Source of the DNA: Copromyces sp. CBS 386.78
Lineage: Eukaryota > Ascomycota > Sordariomycetes > Sordariales > Sordariaceae
Direction of reading: 5' to 3'
Length of the DNA: 64,000 nt
Assembly (NCBI GenBank): GCA_030685235.1
Contig: MU839092.1
Location: 310,001 to 374,000, forward strand
How positions within the stretch are numbered: the first letter of the stretch is position 1; the number at the start of each line of letters is the position of its first letter. The translations under genes were made by a program, and so were the position numbers. Shown piece after piece: positions 48,576 to 62,089 of the stretch. Under the pieces are notes generated by a model that made no database searches, was not told the DNA's origin, and worked only from the letters and a program-made list of their open reading frames with translations.

Positions 48576-51500
48576 ATAGTGCTTCTTCTATATTAAAGAA
48601 ATTTTATATTAGGCGTATCCTTTATAAGAAAGGTAAAATTGTTAATACTATTTTTATTTATTCGGCCTTATTAGTTCGTTAATTTATTATAAATTAATAT
48701 AGCGCTAATTCTAATGCCGTTAAGAATTTTTACCGGAAATTGTATATTAATACTAAATATATAATTATTTCCTTCCTAAAGAAGTATAAAGACGATATTT
48801 ATACTATAAAATAGATTGAATTCTCTTAAAAGTTGATTAGGTTTGTAATTGAATAGTTTAACGACTTAGATATTAACGAGTCCGATAATATTAATAGTAG
48901 TAAAGAGGAAATTTCTATTAAGAAAAATAAGTGTAAAAATAAGTAAATTATTAATATAAATTCCTTTTCTTTATTATTTAAAGAGGAAGTTTTCGTAAAG
49001 GTTTTTATTAAGAAGATTAGGATTAAAATTAAAATTATAGTTAGGAGCGGATTTAATACTATTGAAAATATTATAAAGAAATTAGCCCAGTTAATAGAAT
49101 AATTTATAATTGTTTAGAACGTTATTATTAATTATTAATTTTAGTAAGTTGCTATCCTTAGTATTCCCCTTTAGCCTATTACCTATTAACCGACCTAAAT
49201 TTTAAATATTTATATTAATATTATTTAAATTAGTTAAAATGCGTTTATTAAAAGTAAAGGTAAAGGTTATAGAAGATAGGGAGGAATAGGTCTATAATAA
49301 TATTATTATTGCGGAGAAACGGAGTATTATTTTACTACCTATCCCGAAAAAAAGATTAATACTTATTATAATATTTTAATTTAGAAATTATATAATAAGG
49401 AGAGGTCTATATTTCCTACTATTTATAAGGGAGCTATACTAGATTATAACGACTTTATTAATAAGAACTTCTTTAATTATATTTATAATACTAGTACCCT
49501 TAGTAAATTAATCCGCTCCTTTATAGTTTTAAGTCCCGAATATATTAATTATAAGGATTTTAAAAAGTAGGAGTTTAATTATTAGTAGTAGAAAAATATT
49601 AAGAACCCGCTATTTATCCCGTTTTTCGAAGTTCTTCTAGACCTTAAAGGTATTAAGGTACGCTAGAATTAAATTTAGGCCTAGAAGAAATCTAGAACCG
49701 CTATTAATTATAATATAATGGTGGTATTTAACGAATTATATAAATTTTCGTTTTTAATTAGTAATTAGGTAATTGGTACTTATATTATATAAACCCGGCC
49801 GATTATTTTTATTTAGGTTAAAGAAATTACTAATAATAAGGAATAAATTTATACCCTTTAGAAAACTATTATTATAACCGTTAGTAAGTTAAAGAAACTT
49901 TGGACGGAAGATGTTATTTAAAGATTTATAATTATATTTCCTTTTTCTCGTCCCTCTATACTAAGGGATGCTAATATTATATTTAAATAGTTTAATACGA
50001 CTTTCGAAGATAAAGCTTACGCGCGCGAATTTACTCCTACCCTTATATCGATATTAATAATAAAAATAATATTGAAGAAAGTTTTTTTTATAATAAAGGA
50101 GGATAATATTAATTAGTTCCCTATTAAGGAAGCTAAAATTAAGGATACTATTTCGGAAATGAAAGAGTAGAACCTTATAATAATTAAATTTATAAACGCT
50201 AAAGTTATTATTACTATTGAAAATATTATTTGTAATAATTTTATTAACGTTAAAATTATTTATAATTAGGTCGAATAATTTTTGGGCGTTCCTTATAATA
50301 AGAATAAGATCCTTAAAGTATAATTTAAATACTATAGTAATATTACCCCCGATAATAGTTCTAAAGCTAATAAATTCGTTCTTATTATACTAATAGGAAT
50401 TTAGGTTAATAATATATTTGTTAATAAATAAGATTTCGTAAAAATACTATTAATTAATTTTATAGAGGTTATTAAACGAAGAGGAAATCTATTATTCGGT
50501 CGGTCTAATTTTAGCGAAGATATTTTTTTTATATTCGAGTAGCGGAATTTTAGTAATTAAAAGAAAAGTAGATCCGCTTTTACCTGAATTATTTCACCTT
50601 ACGATATTTTAACGCTAGTAATTAATTATATAAAATTTATCGATAAATTTTCTCTATTTAGAAGAGATATAACCCGCTTTACTCCTTTACTTACGCTCTA
50701 CGTCTCTATTAAGTATAAGGGAAGTAAGAAGGTTATAATTCTTTTAAATACGAGGGTTAAGTATAATATTATTAATAAGGTATTAGTTAATAATTTGGGT
50801 TTTTAAAATATTTTTATTTAAATTGCTAATATTAATAATAATAAAGGTAGGAAGGGATTCCTTAATAAGATATATAAAAAGGTCTATTTATTTAATAAGG
50901 GAAGAGAAGTTTATTTTTTTATTATTGAGTAAATTTTGTTTAATTACAATATTATTTTAGGGTTACTATTTTTTTAGGATATTAACGTTTATATAATTTA
51001 TAATAAGGGAAAAAAGAATTATATAGTTATAATTTTTGAAGGGGTAATAATTTACGCTACGCTAATTATTAATTTAGAAATTTTGAGGGAGGACCGATAG
51101 TAAGTTTAATTCTCCTATTATAGTTGTATCCTTAAGTATTTATAGAGAAAAGGAGGATTTAAGGATATAGGGAGGAAAAGTAGTTAAATTACTTAAATAA
51201 TTGGAGTTTAAGGAAGATAATAAATAGATTGCGCTGTTATTAAATACGGTAGCCGATTAATTATTAGATTTTCTATAGATGGAGAAGGATGGATATAAAG
51301 AGTTGCGGGAGGTTTGGGGAAGGATTGTAGGAGACGATAGGGAGGAGGTATAAATTTTTAAATAAATTCGTTAACGTATAAGGAGGATTTTAATAAAGTT
51401 ATTAAAGGAGGTTGGTATTTATAGGGAAGGGTTTTTAAAGGGAAGATTAAAGGTAGTAGTATAGATTTATATAATATATAAGCGGGCAAATTAGAAGGTT

Positions 51501-54500
51501 AATTTAATTGATAATACGGATTCTAAAAGTTTAAAATTAGATAGGGACTTAAATTAGAAGATAAAAAAATTAGAAGTAATAAAGGAGCGGATTATTAATT
51601 TATTTAAAAATTTCGGTTCGGAGTGGGATTAATATATTATTTTAAAGTTTACGGAGTTAATTTATAGGTTAAGGTTAATAGAGCAGCGATTTTAGGCTAT
51701 ATTTAAGAAGGTTTAAAATATTTTTAACGAAGGAAAAATTGAGCTTTTTATTTATATCTTTTATAATAGGAAGTAAATTCTAGCTTAGGACTTTATAAAG
51801 TATAGTAAATTATATTCTGATATTATTCTCCTTTAGTAGATCTGTATTATCCTTTATTCCGTTTAGTAATTAAAATTTATTCCGATATTAAAGGCTTTTT
51901 ATATTAAAGTATGCGATTTATTAAAGGATAGGATTAAGAAAGGGATTTTGGAGGAAAGTTATATAGTATATTATAATAATTGGTTTTTAGTTATAAAGAA
52001 GGATAGGGGTTTACGCTTAATTAATAATATTTAGAAAATTAATAAGGTAATATTAAGGGATGTTAACCTACTATTAGGTTGTAAGGAATTTAGTAAAGCC
52101 TTTAGAAGTTGTAAGATAATATCCTTATTAGACTTCTTTTTTGGGTATAATTAAATCCCCTTCGAAGAAATTAATTGAGATATTATTATTTTTACGACCT
52201 TTCTTAACTTATTTCGGATAATTATTTTACTATAAAGAAGTATTAATTTTATTATATAATTTATAAAAATTATAATTCGGATATTTTATAATTTAATCTT
52301 TAATATTTATTAATTATATTTCGACGATATTTATATTAAAGGACTTCGGTTAAATTATAGTAAGGAGCGGATTGGTACTAAGGGAGTTAGGAAATATGTA
52401 TTGGAATATTTTATAAATATTAATAAAATACTTTTTAATATTAAGTTAATTAGAAGAATAATTGTAATTATTAAATTATAATAGTATTAAAGGGAAATAA
52501 TATTAATTAAATATTTATATATACCCGAAGGAAGAGTATTAAATAAGGATAAAGTTATTAAAATTAATAAGTAAATTTATTATAAAGAGGATCCTAATAA
52601 GAAAGGGAAGGGCGTAGAAGAGGTCTGCTCTTTCTTAAATATTATAAGGTACTATAGGATTTAAATTAAAGGTTTTAGTATTATTATAATCCCCCTTTAT
52701 ATATTAATAAAGAAGGGTATTAAATAGTAATAGATTAAAAACGAATAATTCGTAATAGAGTATCTTTAGTATTTAATTATTATAATATTGATCTTCGCTA
52801 TATTAATTTATAACGACGAGCGTTATAAAATAATTTATTTTATAGTAGACGTATTATTAGAAGGTTAGGGAGTAGTCCTAAAATAAATTAGCCCCGACGG
52901 AAAAAAATATTTATATCGTTTTAAAAGTAGGATTTAATCTAATATTAAAAAATACTATAATATTATAAAGAAAGAGTTTTAGGGTTTTCTTTATATTTTA
53001 AAACGGTTAAAAAGGTAATTATTTAATATTTATTTCGTTATTGAGACTAATACTATAATCTTAGTCTATTAATTAAATAATACTATTAGCGATATCTTTA
53101 GAATATTATTAATACAATACATCGCTTAGATTAAATTCTTTAACTTTAAAGTTAAATATATCTTTAGTTTTAAGAATATAATAATTAATAGTCTATTTTA
53201 TAAGTTATTAAAGCCTTTTAATCTATATAAAAAAGAGTATAAAAAGGATATTAACGATTTTATTAATACGTAGATTTATTCTAATTAAGCCGATAAATTT
53301 AATAAGCTAATTTTAAAAGGAAATTGGTTAGAATAGTTGGAGGAGATTACTAAGTATTTAATAACTTTTAAAATATTTATATATTTAAAATATATAATTA
53401 TAAAATGTTAATTCCGTAGTAATACCCTTAAATTTATAATTTAAAATAATATTCTCTAATTGCAGTTAGCTATTCTAATATAGGTTTTCTAACGATTTAT
53501 TAATAATTTAAAGGAGTACTAGTAAATTATAACTTATTATTATAACGAAGTAGGCTATTAAGGCTATAAAAGAATATATTAGCGTATTATTAAATATTAT
53601 TATTAGAAAAATATATATATTTAAATTAAGAAAATAATCCGCTCTTACCCCTAGTATTAAATATTTAGCCCGAAACGTTTTAAGGACGGCTACCGCTAAT
53701 TTTATCCTAATTCCTATCCTTTTAGGAAATAGACGTTAAATATTTAATACCTTTTAAAATTAAATAATAAAAGAATTCCCTTTTTAGAGGCCCGAAACGA
53801 TTTTACGGGCTATATCAAGGCAACCCTTCTTCCTAATACTATGTTTACGAGGGTAAAAGTATTCTTTAAATAATTATTCTTAAAGTAAGGATACCCTTTT
53901 ATAATTTTAGTAAATAGCGGTCTAGAATTCTAAAAAATTATAATAAAATATTTATTTTAGTTTAGGATTTTTAAAGAGTATATTACGCTTTATAATTCTA
54001 GGGCTAATAATACGAACGAATAAGGGTACGTAATAATTGCCTTTTTACTAATAAAAATAACCGACGGTAAAAGTACCGATTAGAAAAAATATTTCCCTTA
54101 CGTCCTTTTCGCCGATTGTATAATTATTAGAGGAAATTACGGATATATACCTTTCTAATTTATATATAGTTATAACCCTATTTCCCTTATTAAATTTAAT
54201 TTATTATTATAGCGAGTTATTAATTGGAAAAACGATAATAGGTAAATAATTAGGGAAGAATTAATTTATATAGTCGCTAAAATATATAAGGATATTAAGT
54301 ATAAGTTTATTTAGGTAATAGAAAAAGTCGCTGTAGTAAGAGAAGTAATAGTTAACTATTATAATAAGTAGGATTAGCGAAAAATACGATTTAAGAATGT
54401 TTAAATTAAAATTAATAATTTAGTTTTAAAGTATAATAGTATTCGTAGGATCGATATAAATTTTGTACGGAAATTATTTTATCGTTAGCAAGGACTTTAT

Positions 54501-54850
54501 TATATATATTAGATTTCTGCTTCGAGAAATATATATTATATTAATATTTTCGATAGAATACTGTTTAATAAGCCTGTAAGCGCTAAGAAGATTAAGAAAT
54601 TTATATTTAGGGATAGAATAATATTAAATATTATAGATCCGAATTTAGGATTAAGAAGAGAGTGGATTAGCTTTATAAAAAATATAAGGGAATTTAATTT
54701 GGAGGATAATAAGTTAATCGTAGAAGAGATATTAAAGTGAGTATTGTAGGAGGAATTTATATTTTAAGAAGTTAAGAAAAAAGAGAAGGAAAAGAGGAGG
54801 ATATAAAGTATTATTTTTAAGGATAGGATAAAATACAATTTCGAAAAATT
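48576..54850 (+). pseudogene. element A gag-pol, RIP-degraded
   Basis: On the plus strand, gag continues from 48,576 and ends with a damaged CCHC zinc knuckle near 49,300 (YYCGETEYYFTTYPEK, with Cys and His turned to Tyr). Protease lies near 50,740 (LLNTRVKYNIINK). Reverse transcriptase is at about 51,600-52,700, with LLDFFFGYN, then FDDIYIKG near 52,320. RNase H is at about 52,740-53,300. Integrase is at about 53,500-54,750, with the stretch ARNDFTGYIKATLLPN. Stops sit mainly at expected Trp and Gln positions, at roughly 6% of codons. I see no chromodomain after integrase, unlike elements B and C. Confidence 0.82.
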
Positions 54851-57800
54851 AAAAGTTGAGGTTATAATATTTAGGGGGAAGCTATTAGGAAAATAGGCTT
54901 CGATAAAAGATTAATTATTAATTATATTAATCCGTATTTTGTTTATAGACGGATTTTTCCTTTATATTTTATTTATTTTATTATTTATTTTTATTACTCT
55001 TTTTACTTTTCTTTTATCTTTATTTATATATTAATTAATTAAAGGAAGTTCCCCCCTAGTTCTATAATATAAAATTCCTAACCTATTTTTTATTGAAGGG
55101 AATTATATTTTTAGGTAGGAGTAAATTTAAATTAAATAATTAAAACGCTAGTATTCTTATTATATATTATATTACCCTTTTCCTTTTTATATTTTCTTTT
55201 TCCTTCTTATTATTATTATAATTTAGGTTTATTATTATAAAAGTAGTCGATTAGTATCTACTTACTTTCGAAGGGAAGATTAAAATACTAAGTAGTTAGG
55301 TATAGATCCGTATTAAAGGAAGAAAATATTAAGGGAAGATTCTTATCCTATTATTGGAAAAACTTTTACGATTTTTTCTTTTATTATTCTTTTATTTATA
55401 TATGGGAAATACTTAATTCTTTTAGTATTTAGACCTTAACGTTCTTATACTACCCTAATTACTAGTAAAAGGGATTTTCGCTATTCCTTTTATATTTAAC
55501 GATCTTCTTAGGGCGTAATTTAAAAGTAACGGGCTCTCTTATTTTTATAGTTTTAGCCCTCGCTTTAAATAATTTTAATTTTATATTACTATTATTATTA
55601 TTATTATTAATACTTTTATTAGAATTATCGCTACTAATAAAAGGGGTTTCCTCCTTATTAATTTCCTTCCTTTTAGGAGCCTTTTTAAGGATAATTTTCC
55701 GATCCTCTTAAAATTTCCTTAATAAAATAGTTCTCTCTATATTAACCGCTATTTACGTAGCCTCTTATTTTACTATACGATTATTATCCTTATCTTCGGC
55801 TTTATTTTTATATTTTTTATTTTCGTCGAAATCTTTATTGGATTTTTTTTTATTATTTCTTATTTCGATATTACTATTTAAATTTCTATTGGAGGGTTTA
55901 TTACTATTGTCGCCGTCGTTCTATTAGAAGGATAGAAATTCTTCTTTATCTTTCTCCGATTTATAATTGTTATAAATAGTATAATTATTACTTTTTAAAC
56001 TTAATTAATAGTATTCGAATATAATATAGTTGGCCTAATAACGAATTTTATAAGGGATCCGTATTTTAATTTTAGTCTAGTCTTCTTATCTAATACTTTT
56101 AATAATTAAGAAATCGCTTCCTTATCTATAATTGCTAGTTATAATATAATATAAGCGAATAAAATTAGGGTTCTTTTGGGCGAGAAATTCGAAGTCCTAG
56201 AGGTTTTCTATAAAAGAATTATATTAGTCGGCTTTTTTACCGAATTAAGTATAATTCCCGTAAATTCCCCTTTTAATATTGGTTAATATAGATATACAAT
56301 TTAGGAAAGGGGCTTAAATATTTAGGGTTTTTTATTTCCCTTCTATTGTAAAAATAGAAACGAAGGTTTTTTAGAGTTAGGAAATATAGTAAGAATACGG
56401 GTAGCGGTTTTTAGAAGTAAAAGTAATTAGTAAAAAATCATTTAAGAAGATAGGGATAAACGGATTTGTATGGAAAATTAAAGTTTTAAATTAAAAAATT
56501 TAAAATACGTTCCTTTTTTCCTGTAAGGGATATAGTATAAAGATTATACGGTTAAGCTCCTTTTTTTTTAATAAATATATATTAAAGGGAAGTTTTACCT
56601 TCGTTAGTAATTAGCGAAAGAAAAATACAATAATATTCGCTAGTTAGCGGAAAAATATCGATAAGCTTTTTAAAGGTAATAGGGTTTAAAAGTAGTATTT
56701 ATTTTAAATATAGTTAGCTTATAAATTTAAATTAAATAATAATAAAAATTTATATTTTATACGTAAAAATCTTATTAAATGCGTAACCTTTTATATTTTA
56801 AAGATTATCGGGTATAATAGGGTTTATAAAAGGGTTAATATAAATTTTAAAAAGGAATTACTTCTTTCTATTAAGCCTTTCGTTAATATATTTAGGATTA
56901 TTCTTAGTAATAAGGGGATATACGGACGTAGGGTCTATATAAATTGGAAGGGCGAATTTCTTTTTAATTAAGAAGGTTAAATTTAGAATATTAGGAATTG
57001 CTTAAAAATTTGTATTAACGTATTTCGGAAAAAGATTTAGCTATTATATTATTTCTTAAATAAGATTTATTAAAATAGGAAAATTATTTCTAAATATAGT
57101 AAATAATTAGATTATATATAGTTGAAGAAGTAAGACGGATATTAGTAATTAAGGAAAAAGAATATATAAAAAAGAAAAAGGATAAGAGGAGGAGATTTAT
57201 TAGCGGTTAAAGGGTAAAAATAGTAATTCCTTCGAATGTAGACAGTATAATTAATAATTTAAGCGTTAATTAAATAATTAGTATAGGGATATAATAGAAA
57301 TTTATAAAATAAGGGGATAGGAGAATAGGTTAATATTTATAGGAATTAATAAACGATAATTAAAGTATTATATTATTAGGACGACGTTTAATTAATATTT
57401 AGACGGATAATAACCGGTACTAATTTATATTTGGGTATTCTTTTTTAAGCTTCCTTAAAAATAAATTTACTTTTTATAATAAAGTTTCTCTTTTTTCCTT
57501 CGATAATAATAATTTACTTATTTAATTAAAAAAGGATATAATACGATTTAAAATCTTTTCCTAATTAAAGATAAGTATAATAATTAGTATAAATAAATTA
57601 TCCGAAATTATTTAAATATTCTTCGAATAATAAGGTATTAAAGCCGAAACTTACGAGGAAATCTTTATTCGACCGGGGGAAGTTTACCTACCGAAACCCG
57701 AATTGGCTAGAGATTTTAATTACGCTGACGATTAGCGTTTTTTTAGATATATAAAGAATAGGAAATTAAATATTATAGGATCCGTACCTTACGAAATTTA

Positions 57801-59469
57801 GGGTAATAACGATAATAATAAAAGTATTTTTATTCGGGCGTTCGGAGAAGATTTCTATTTACTAGTAAATTAGTAGGTTAATTCCGCCTAATTAAATAAA
57901 ATTCTATAGAAAAGTCTAATTTTCGGGATAGCTAACCTTTAATATTATATAAATATTTATAATTATTTCAATAGGTTCTCTATTATTAGAAGTATTGTAT
58001 AGATATTAAGAAAGTTCGGGGATAAAATATATATTCTTTTTAACGTAGAGATTTTTACGTTAAAAATTTTATAGTTTTAAAGCGTAGGGGAAGAAATTAT
58101 AATTTTCCTTAAAATTACCCGATTTTAATATTTATTTATTTATTATAATTAGTATTTCGTCTTCGTAATTTATAATTAGGCGGTAATAATATAGTATTAT
58201 TACAATTCGGTATTCGACGAAGAAAGGATAGAATTAATTTATTTCGTTTATAAAGTTTTTATAATTTCCTATTATAATATTTATAGTAGGTATAGAAGAA
58301 GGGTCGATTTAAGTGACCGACGATAGTAGTTAAATATAAGGTTTTTTACCTAATAGTTAATGTAAATTTATAATCTTTAAGTTTTAAAGGTAGTAAAAAT
58401 ATTCTTTATTAAAATAAAGTAGAAGGATTTCTATTTAAATTTAAACGGTACTTTAATACTAATTTTATAGGAAATAAAGTAGTACTAGCGATTTTAAATT
58501 TAGTTAAACGATTTTTTATAATTAAAAAGTATAATAGTCCAGTAATAAATAAAGGCTATATATAATTATATTTAAATAATTTAAATATAGTCGATAATAA
58601 AGTTGATAGGATTAAAAGAAAAGAATAATATTTATTAATATTCTTAAATATATTACGGAAAATTCGCCTAATTAAATATAGTATAGAATAAATCCCTTTA
58701 TAGCCCTAAAATATTTAGAAGAAGTAGGAAGTTTAAAATTTTAGAGGAGGAATAAGGAGAATAGAACGCTTTTTACGACTTATTTAATTAGGGATAGGGA
58801 GAGCCTTTAAATTTTATAATTCGTATTTAAAATAGTTTTATTTCTAATAAAAATAGAGGAGTAAATCCCCTCTTAATTAGTATATTAAAAATATTAATAG
58901 TTATTTTTAAAATATTTAAATTATAAAGACTATTAATTAAGATTTTAAACGTACTAAAGAAGAATTATAGAGTTACTAAATACGAGAAGGACGAAGAAAA
59001 ATTGAGTATATTAGGGTTTAAAAATCAATTTATTATTAATTATTTTATCTTACTTACGAAGAAATTAATAGATAAAAGCCTAAAGGATACAAAGGGGGCT
59101 AATAAGCGGGTTATTACTATTGAATATAAATATATATTAATATTCGTAAGAGATATAATTTAGGGTATATTTCTACTTTTTATAATTAATATATTTAAAT
59201 TATAAAAGATCTTTAACCGAGAGAAAAGGGGTATAAAGCAATTACGGAAGAAAGAGTAAACGAAGAAGGTAAAGGGAGCGTATAAGTAATAAATAGAGTG
59301 TAAAATTATTTATTAATTATTATTTGCTTAGGACTTTTTATTTTTATATAAAGTATAAATTATTACCTGCTACTTTAAGGAGTGTACTCTATCTTTTTCT
59401 TTATTGAATATTTAAGTTTGTAATGCGGAAGTAGTTTAATATATTTTTATTACTTCTAAAAAGAAAATT
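54851..59469 (-). pseudogene. extra 4.6 kb of element A with unrecognised antisense coding
   Basis: This lies between the end of integrase and the 3' LTR of A. On the minus strand, frames at about 57,120-56,600, 56,650-55,430 and 59,300-57,900 read with few stops. The first part (reading from the right) has many hydrophobic and aromatic residues. The end near 56,000-55,430 is highly charged and Ser/Asn/Lys-rich (for example NKDFDENKKYKNKAEDKDNN), which before RIP would have been strongly acidic. The plus strand at 57,900-59,300 has about 15% stops, too many for RIP of a coding strand. At 57,120-57,900 the two strands look equal. I recognise no domain. It may be an accessory antisense gene of A, or a further nested element whose ends I could not find. 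Confidence 0.4.
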
Positions 59470-59932
59470 TAAATTAGGGCGTTTTATTAGAATAAATATT
59501 AAAATATTTGTAGAGTTAGGATATTAAGGAGCGGATTTACTCTAGGGCTAAATAAGGTTAAAAATAGAAAAGTATAAGAAGGATAGTATCCCCTTTTAAA
59601 TTAGAAGTAAGTAAGTAGAGAATAACGAATTGAATATTAATATTTTTAAAATCTTTGTAATATTCTTTTTTAAAATTTTTAATCGTATTCGTGAAGTATT
59701 TTCTATTTTCTTTGATACCGACTTTTAAATCCGTACCTCGCTATTTTGAGAAAAGTATAGAGGTGAAGTTCTGTTTTACCTTCTGTCTTTCCTTTTGGTG
59801 ATTTTATGGTTGTGATTTGATAATTCTATTTAGTTCTACAGACAAGATTATCAATTCTAGATCTGCTCCTCACTATGTAAGTTTGTGTGGTGTGGCCCCG
59901 TTCCTTTGTTGGTGTGGTTTTGCTCTATTTCA
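59470..59932 (+). repeat. 3' LTR of element A
   Basis: It is preceded by an A/G-rich tract (AAAAAGAAAA at about 59,458-59,467) suitable as a polypurine primer. RIP damage falls off toward its 3' end (from about 59,760), where GC becomes normal. Confidence 0.9.
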
Positions 59933-59936
59933 ATGG

Positions 59937-61890
59937 TGATGATGGCGGCGTCGATGACGACCCTGAGGAGGAGGACCTAGAGGAGGCTGACGATGCTGAT
60001 GCTGCTAACCGTCTTACCCAATAACCTAACGACGGGCAAGGAGTTCGTAAGGCATTCGAGGAGCCACCAGCTGAAGCCATCGCTCTACAAAGTCGTAATG
60101 TGCCTGCTTATAATCCAGCTCGTCGATTCTATTAAAACTCGTATAAGGGGTTTTAGAAGGTATAGAAGCAGGTGGTTTACGCTGATAACGAAGGTTGCTT
60201 TAAGAGGGTATAGCAGTTGATGGTTAATAAATTTAGACGGCAAATTCGTAAGTATCCCCCCCCCCCTTCTATAATAAATTATATACCTTTTTCGTCTATG
60301 CTTTTTTTATTTTACTATTAACTAACTGTCGTTTTTATAGCACTCCTCTCCTACCTCCATAGATATTATCTCCTATAGATTAACGAGTTTAGTAACTATA
60401 CTGTTTCGAAATATTGAAATTTTGGTATTAAAGTAACTAATTGAATCGAGTCTATACATAAGGCTATTAAACGTTTGCTTAAAAATCGTCTCTCTTCGCT
60501 AGACTAGTTATACGAGTATATACGATCTGCCTACCGCTTTTAAAAGTAGGAGTTTAAGAGGCGATATACGGTAGCGAAGTAAGAGTTTATACCGAAATAT
60601 AAAAAGGTAAGGATATTTAATAATTTGGTATTAAAGGTGCGTAAAAATATTATCTTTTATTATTATATAAATAAATTTAATTGCTCTTTAGGTTGCGCCG
60701 TATACTTTTAAACTTTTATAGTATTAATATTACTATACGTATAACGATTAACTTAAAGATCTAACTCAAAATCTAAACGTTAGTTATAAGAAGGAGTTTA
60801 TTATTTAGTACAGTCTACTATATAAGCACTTTATATTGAAGTTATTACAAATAGACCCGCCACTAATATTAGTTATAAATAATCTATTTATATATTAATA
60901 ATTGAGGTTAGACGGCGGTACTAGGTTAATAGAGGCTGAGCGTTAAGCTTACGCTATTTAAAACCCTACTACCTTACCTAGTCGCCGAAGGAAAGCGGCC
61001 GTACCCGACCCAAACCTCACAAATTATATATATAGAGTATCGGGACGAAATTTCATAAACCCGGAAGTTTACGAGCCGCGCGACCTAAAGGGTAATCTAG
61101 GCCTGCCCGCTCAGCCTGCCCAACCTGCTACCGCCGCGCCAATTAACTATAACCGGTATAATAACCGCCGTGTACTCTCTTACGACGAGCTTCCCCGCCG
61201 GGCAATATTACGAAATATAAGAGGGAGGGCACCAGCATCTACACCTCGCCGCCGCGGTAGAGGTAAAGGAGGAGGAGGAGGCACTTAACGAGCGGCAACG
61301 CAGGAGCTAATAGGAGAGGCCGCCCTTATTCGAACAAATTTCGAAGAATTACGCCAGAGCCTCATAGCAGGTCTCGCGGCATCACAAAGGATATAAACTC
61401 CAGCTCCAACTCCCTCTCCTTCACTATCGCCTTTTTACCCTCCAGCTTTACAGAGAGCTCCAGCACCCTCCCCATCTCCCCATCCCTAAGGCTAGCAATA
61501 GCCGTATCACGGCCATCTACCAGCTCCTACCAGCTCTAATCAGCTTAGTTATAAGGTGCCAGCTCCTATCAAACAGCTGCCTCAATACTAGGACGGTCCG
61601 CCGCCTTCTAACCAACAGCAAGGAGAAGGCTAGATTATACCAACAACCCAGTATAATCGAACTCCAATCCCCATAGCACCCCCTCCAATGCCTCTAGTAT
61701 ATTTATAGGGATATATAAGACCTCTCCAACACTCTAGGCAATACTCTAGGCAGCACTTACATAGCGGGCATCAAAATCAGGGTAGGCACGTACACTCTAG
61801 GCATCAACAGCAAATACAACAACAAAGCCAATATAGGGGATAGCAATTACAGTAGCAACAACCGTATCAACACCCTCCACAGTAGACAAT
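59937..61890 (+). pseudogene. MULE transposase, 3' part with catalytic Glu
   Basis: The frame resumes exactly after excision of A (GDSDNS joined to DDGGVDDDPEEEDLEEADD). It passes YADNEGCFKRV, an intron at 60,248-60,340 (GTAAGT, ACTAAC branch, TATAG) and then NFGIKVTNxIESIHKAIK. The catalytic Glu codon is at 60,448, with a neighbouring Trp turned into TGA at 60,442. A further intron at 60,607-60,691 (GTAAGG...TTTAG) leads to VAPYTFKLL and a Pro/Gln-rich tail with a basic RRRGRGKGGGGG patch. The true stop is uncertain because of RIP, near 61,880-61,980. Confidence 0.82.
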
Positions 61891-61988
61891 TAACTAAATT
61901 AATAACTCTAAATAACCTCACGTAAATAAATAACGACGACGACGTAGATATAGTAATACGCGGCCATTATTTTAGCGGTATACTGGCA

Positions 61989-62089
61989 CGGCAGCAATAT
62001 ACACAGTATACTAGCTGGGCTTACTCAGCGATAAAATGTGGGGGGGACTACCCAAGGACGGTTTTGGGACTACCCATCTACCGAATGCG
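61989..62089 (-). repeat. right terminal inverted repeat of the MULE
   Basis: This is the inverted partner of 27,847-27,959. It is followed directly by the right copy of the 9-bp target duplication at 62,090-62,098. Confidence 0.9.

Larger units (their letters stand above)
30271..59932 (+). mobile_element. Ty3/gypsy LTR retrotransposon A, interrupted by B
   Basis: It is flanked by two 463-bp LTRs (30,271-30,733 and 59,470-59,932) that begin TGAGTTAGGG (RIP-altered to TAAATTAGGG on the right) and end TTTCA. The flanks show ATAG on the left (30,267-30,270) and ATGG on the right (59,933-59,936), consistent with a 4-bp target copy changed by RIP. Removing the element and one target copy restores the MULE frame exactly, which independently supports the borders. 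Gag, protease, reverse transcriptase, RNase H and integrase all read on the plus strand. After removing B it is about 13.07 kb, large for a fungal gypsy element, because of an extra 4.6 kb after integrase. Confidence 0.88.
27847..62089 (+). mobile_element. Mutator-like DNA transposon (MULE), interrupted
   Basis: The ends are inverted copies of each other for about 100 bp. A matching 9-bp duplication flanks them, ATCTTTTGA at 27,838-27,846 and ATCTTTTAA at 62,090-62,098, differing by one G-to-A change. Target duplications of 8-11 bp and long TIRs are typical of MULEs. After removing element A and one target copy the element is about 4.58 kb. It carries one plus-strand transposase gene with at least three introns. 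RIP damage is uneven: parts around 29,480-29,770, 59,940-60,240 and 61,000-62,000 keep moderate GC. The span is 34.2 kb only because of later nested insertions. Confidence 0.88.

Noticed and set aside
57900..59300. Long plus-strand reading in the extra region of element A
   Set aside because: It has about 15% stop codons, against about 6% in the confirmed RIP-damaged pol, and the minus strand has far fewer. Plus-strand coding is therefore unlikely in this stretch.
30271..59932. A single 29.7-kb LTR retrotransposon
   Set aside because: It contains a second complete LTR element with its own ATAGT duplication, so the length is due to nesting.
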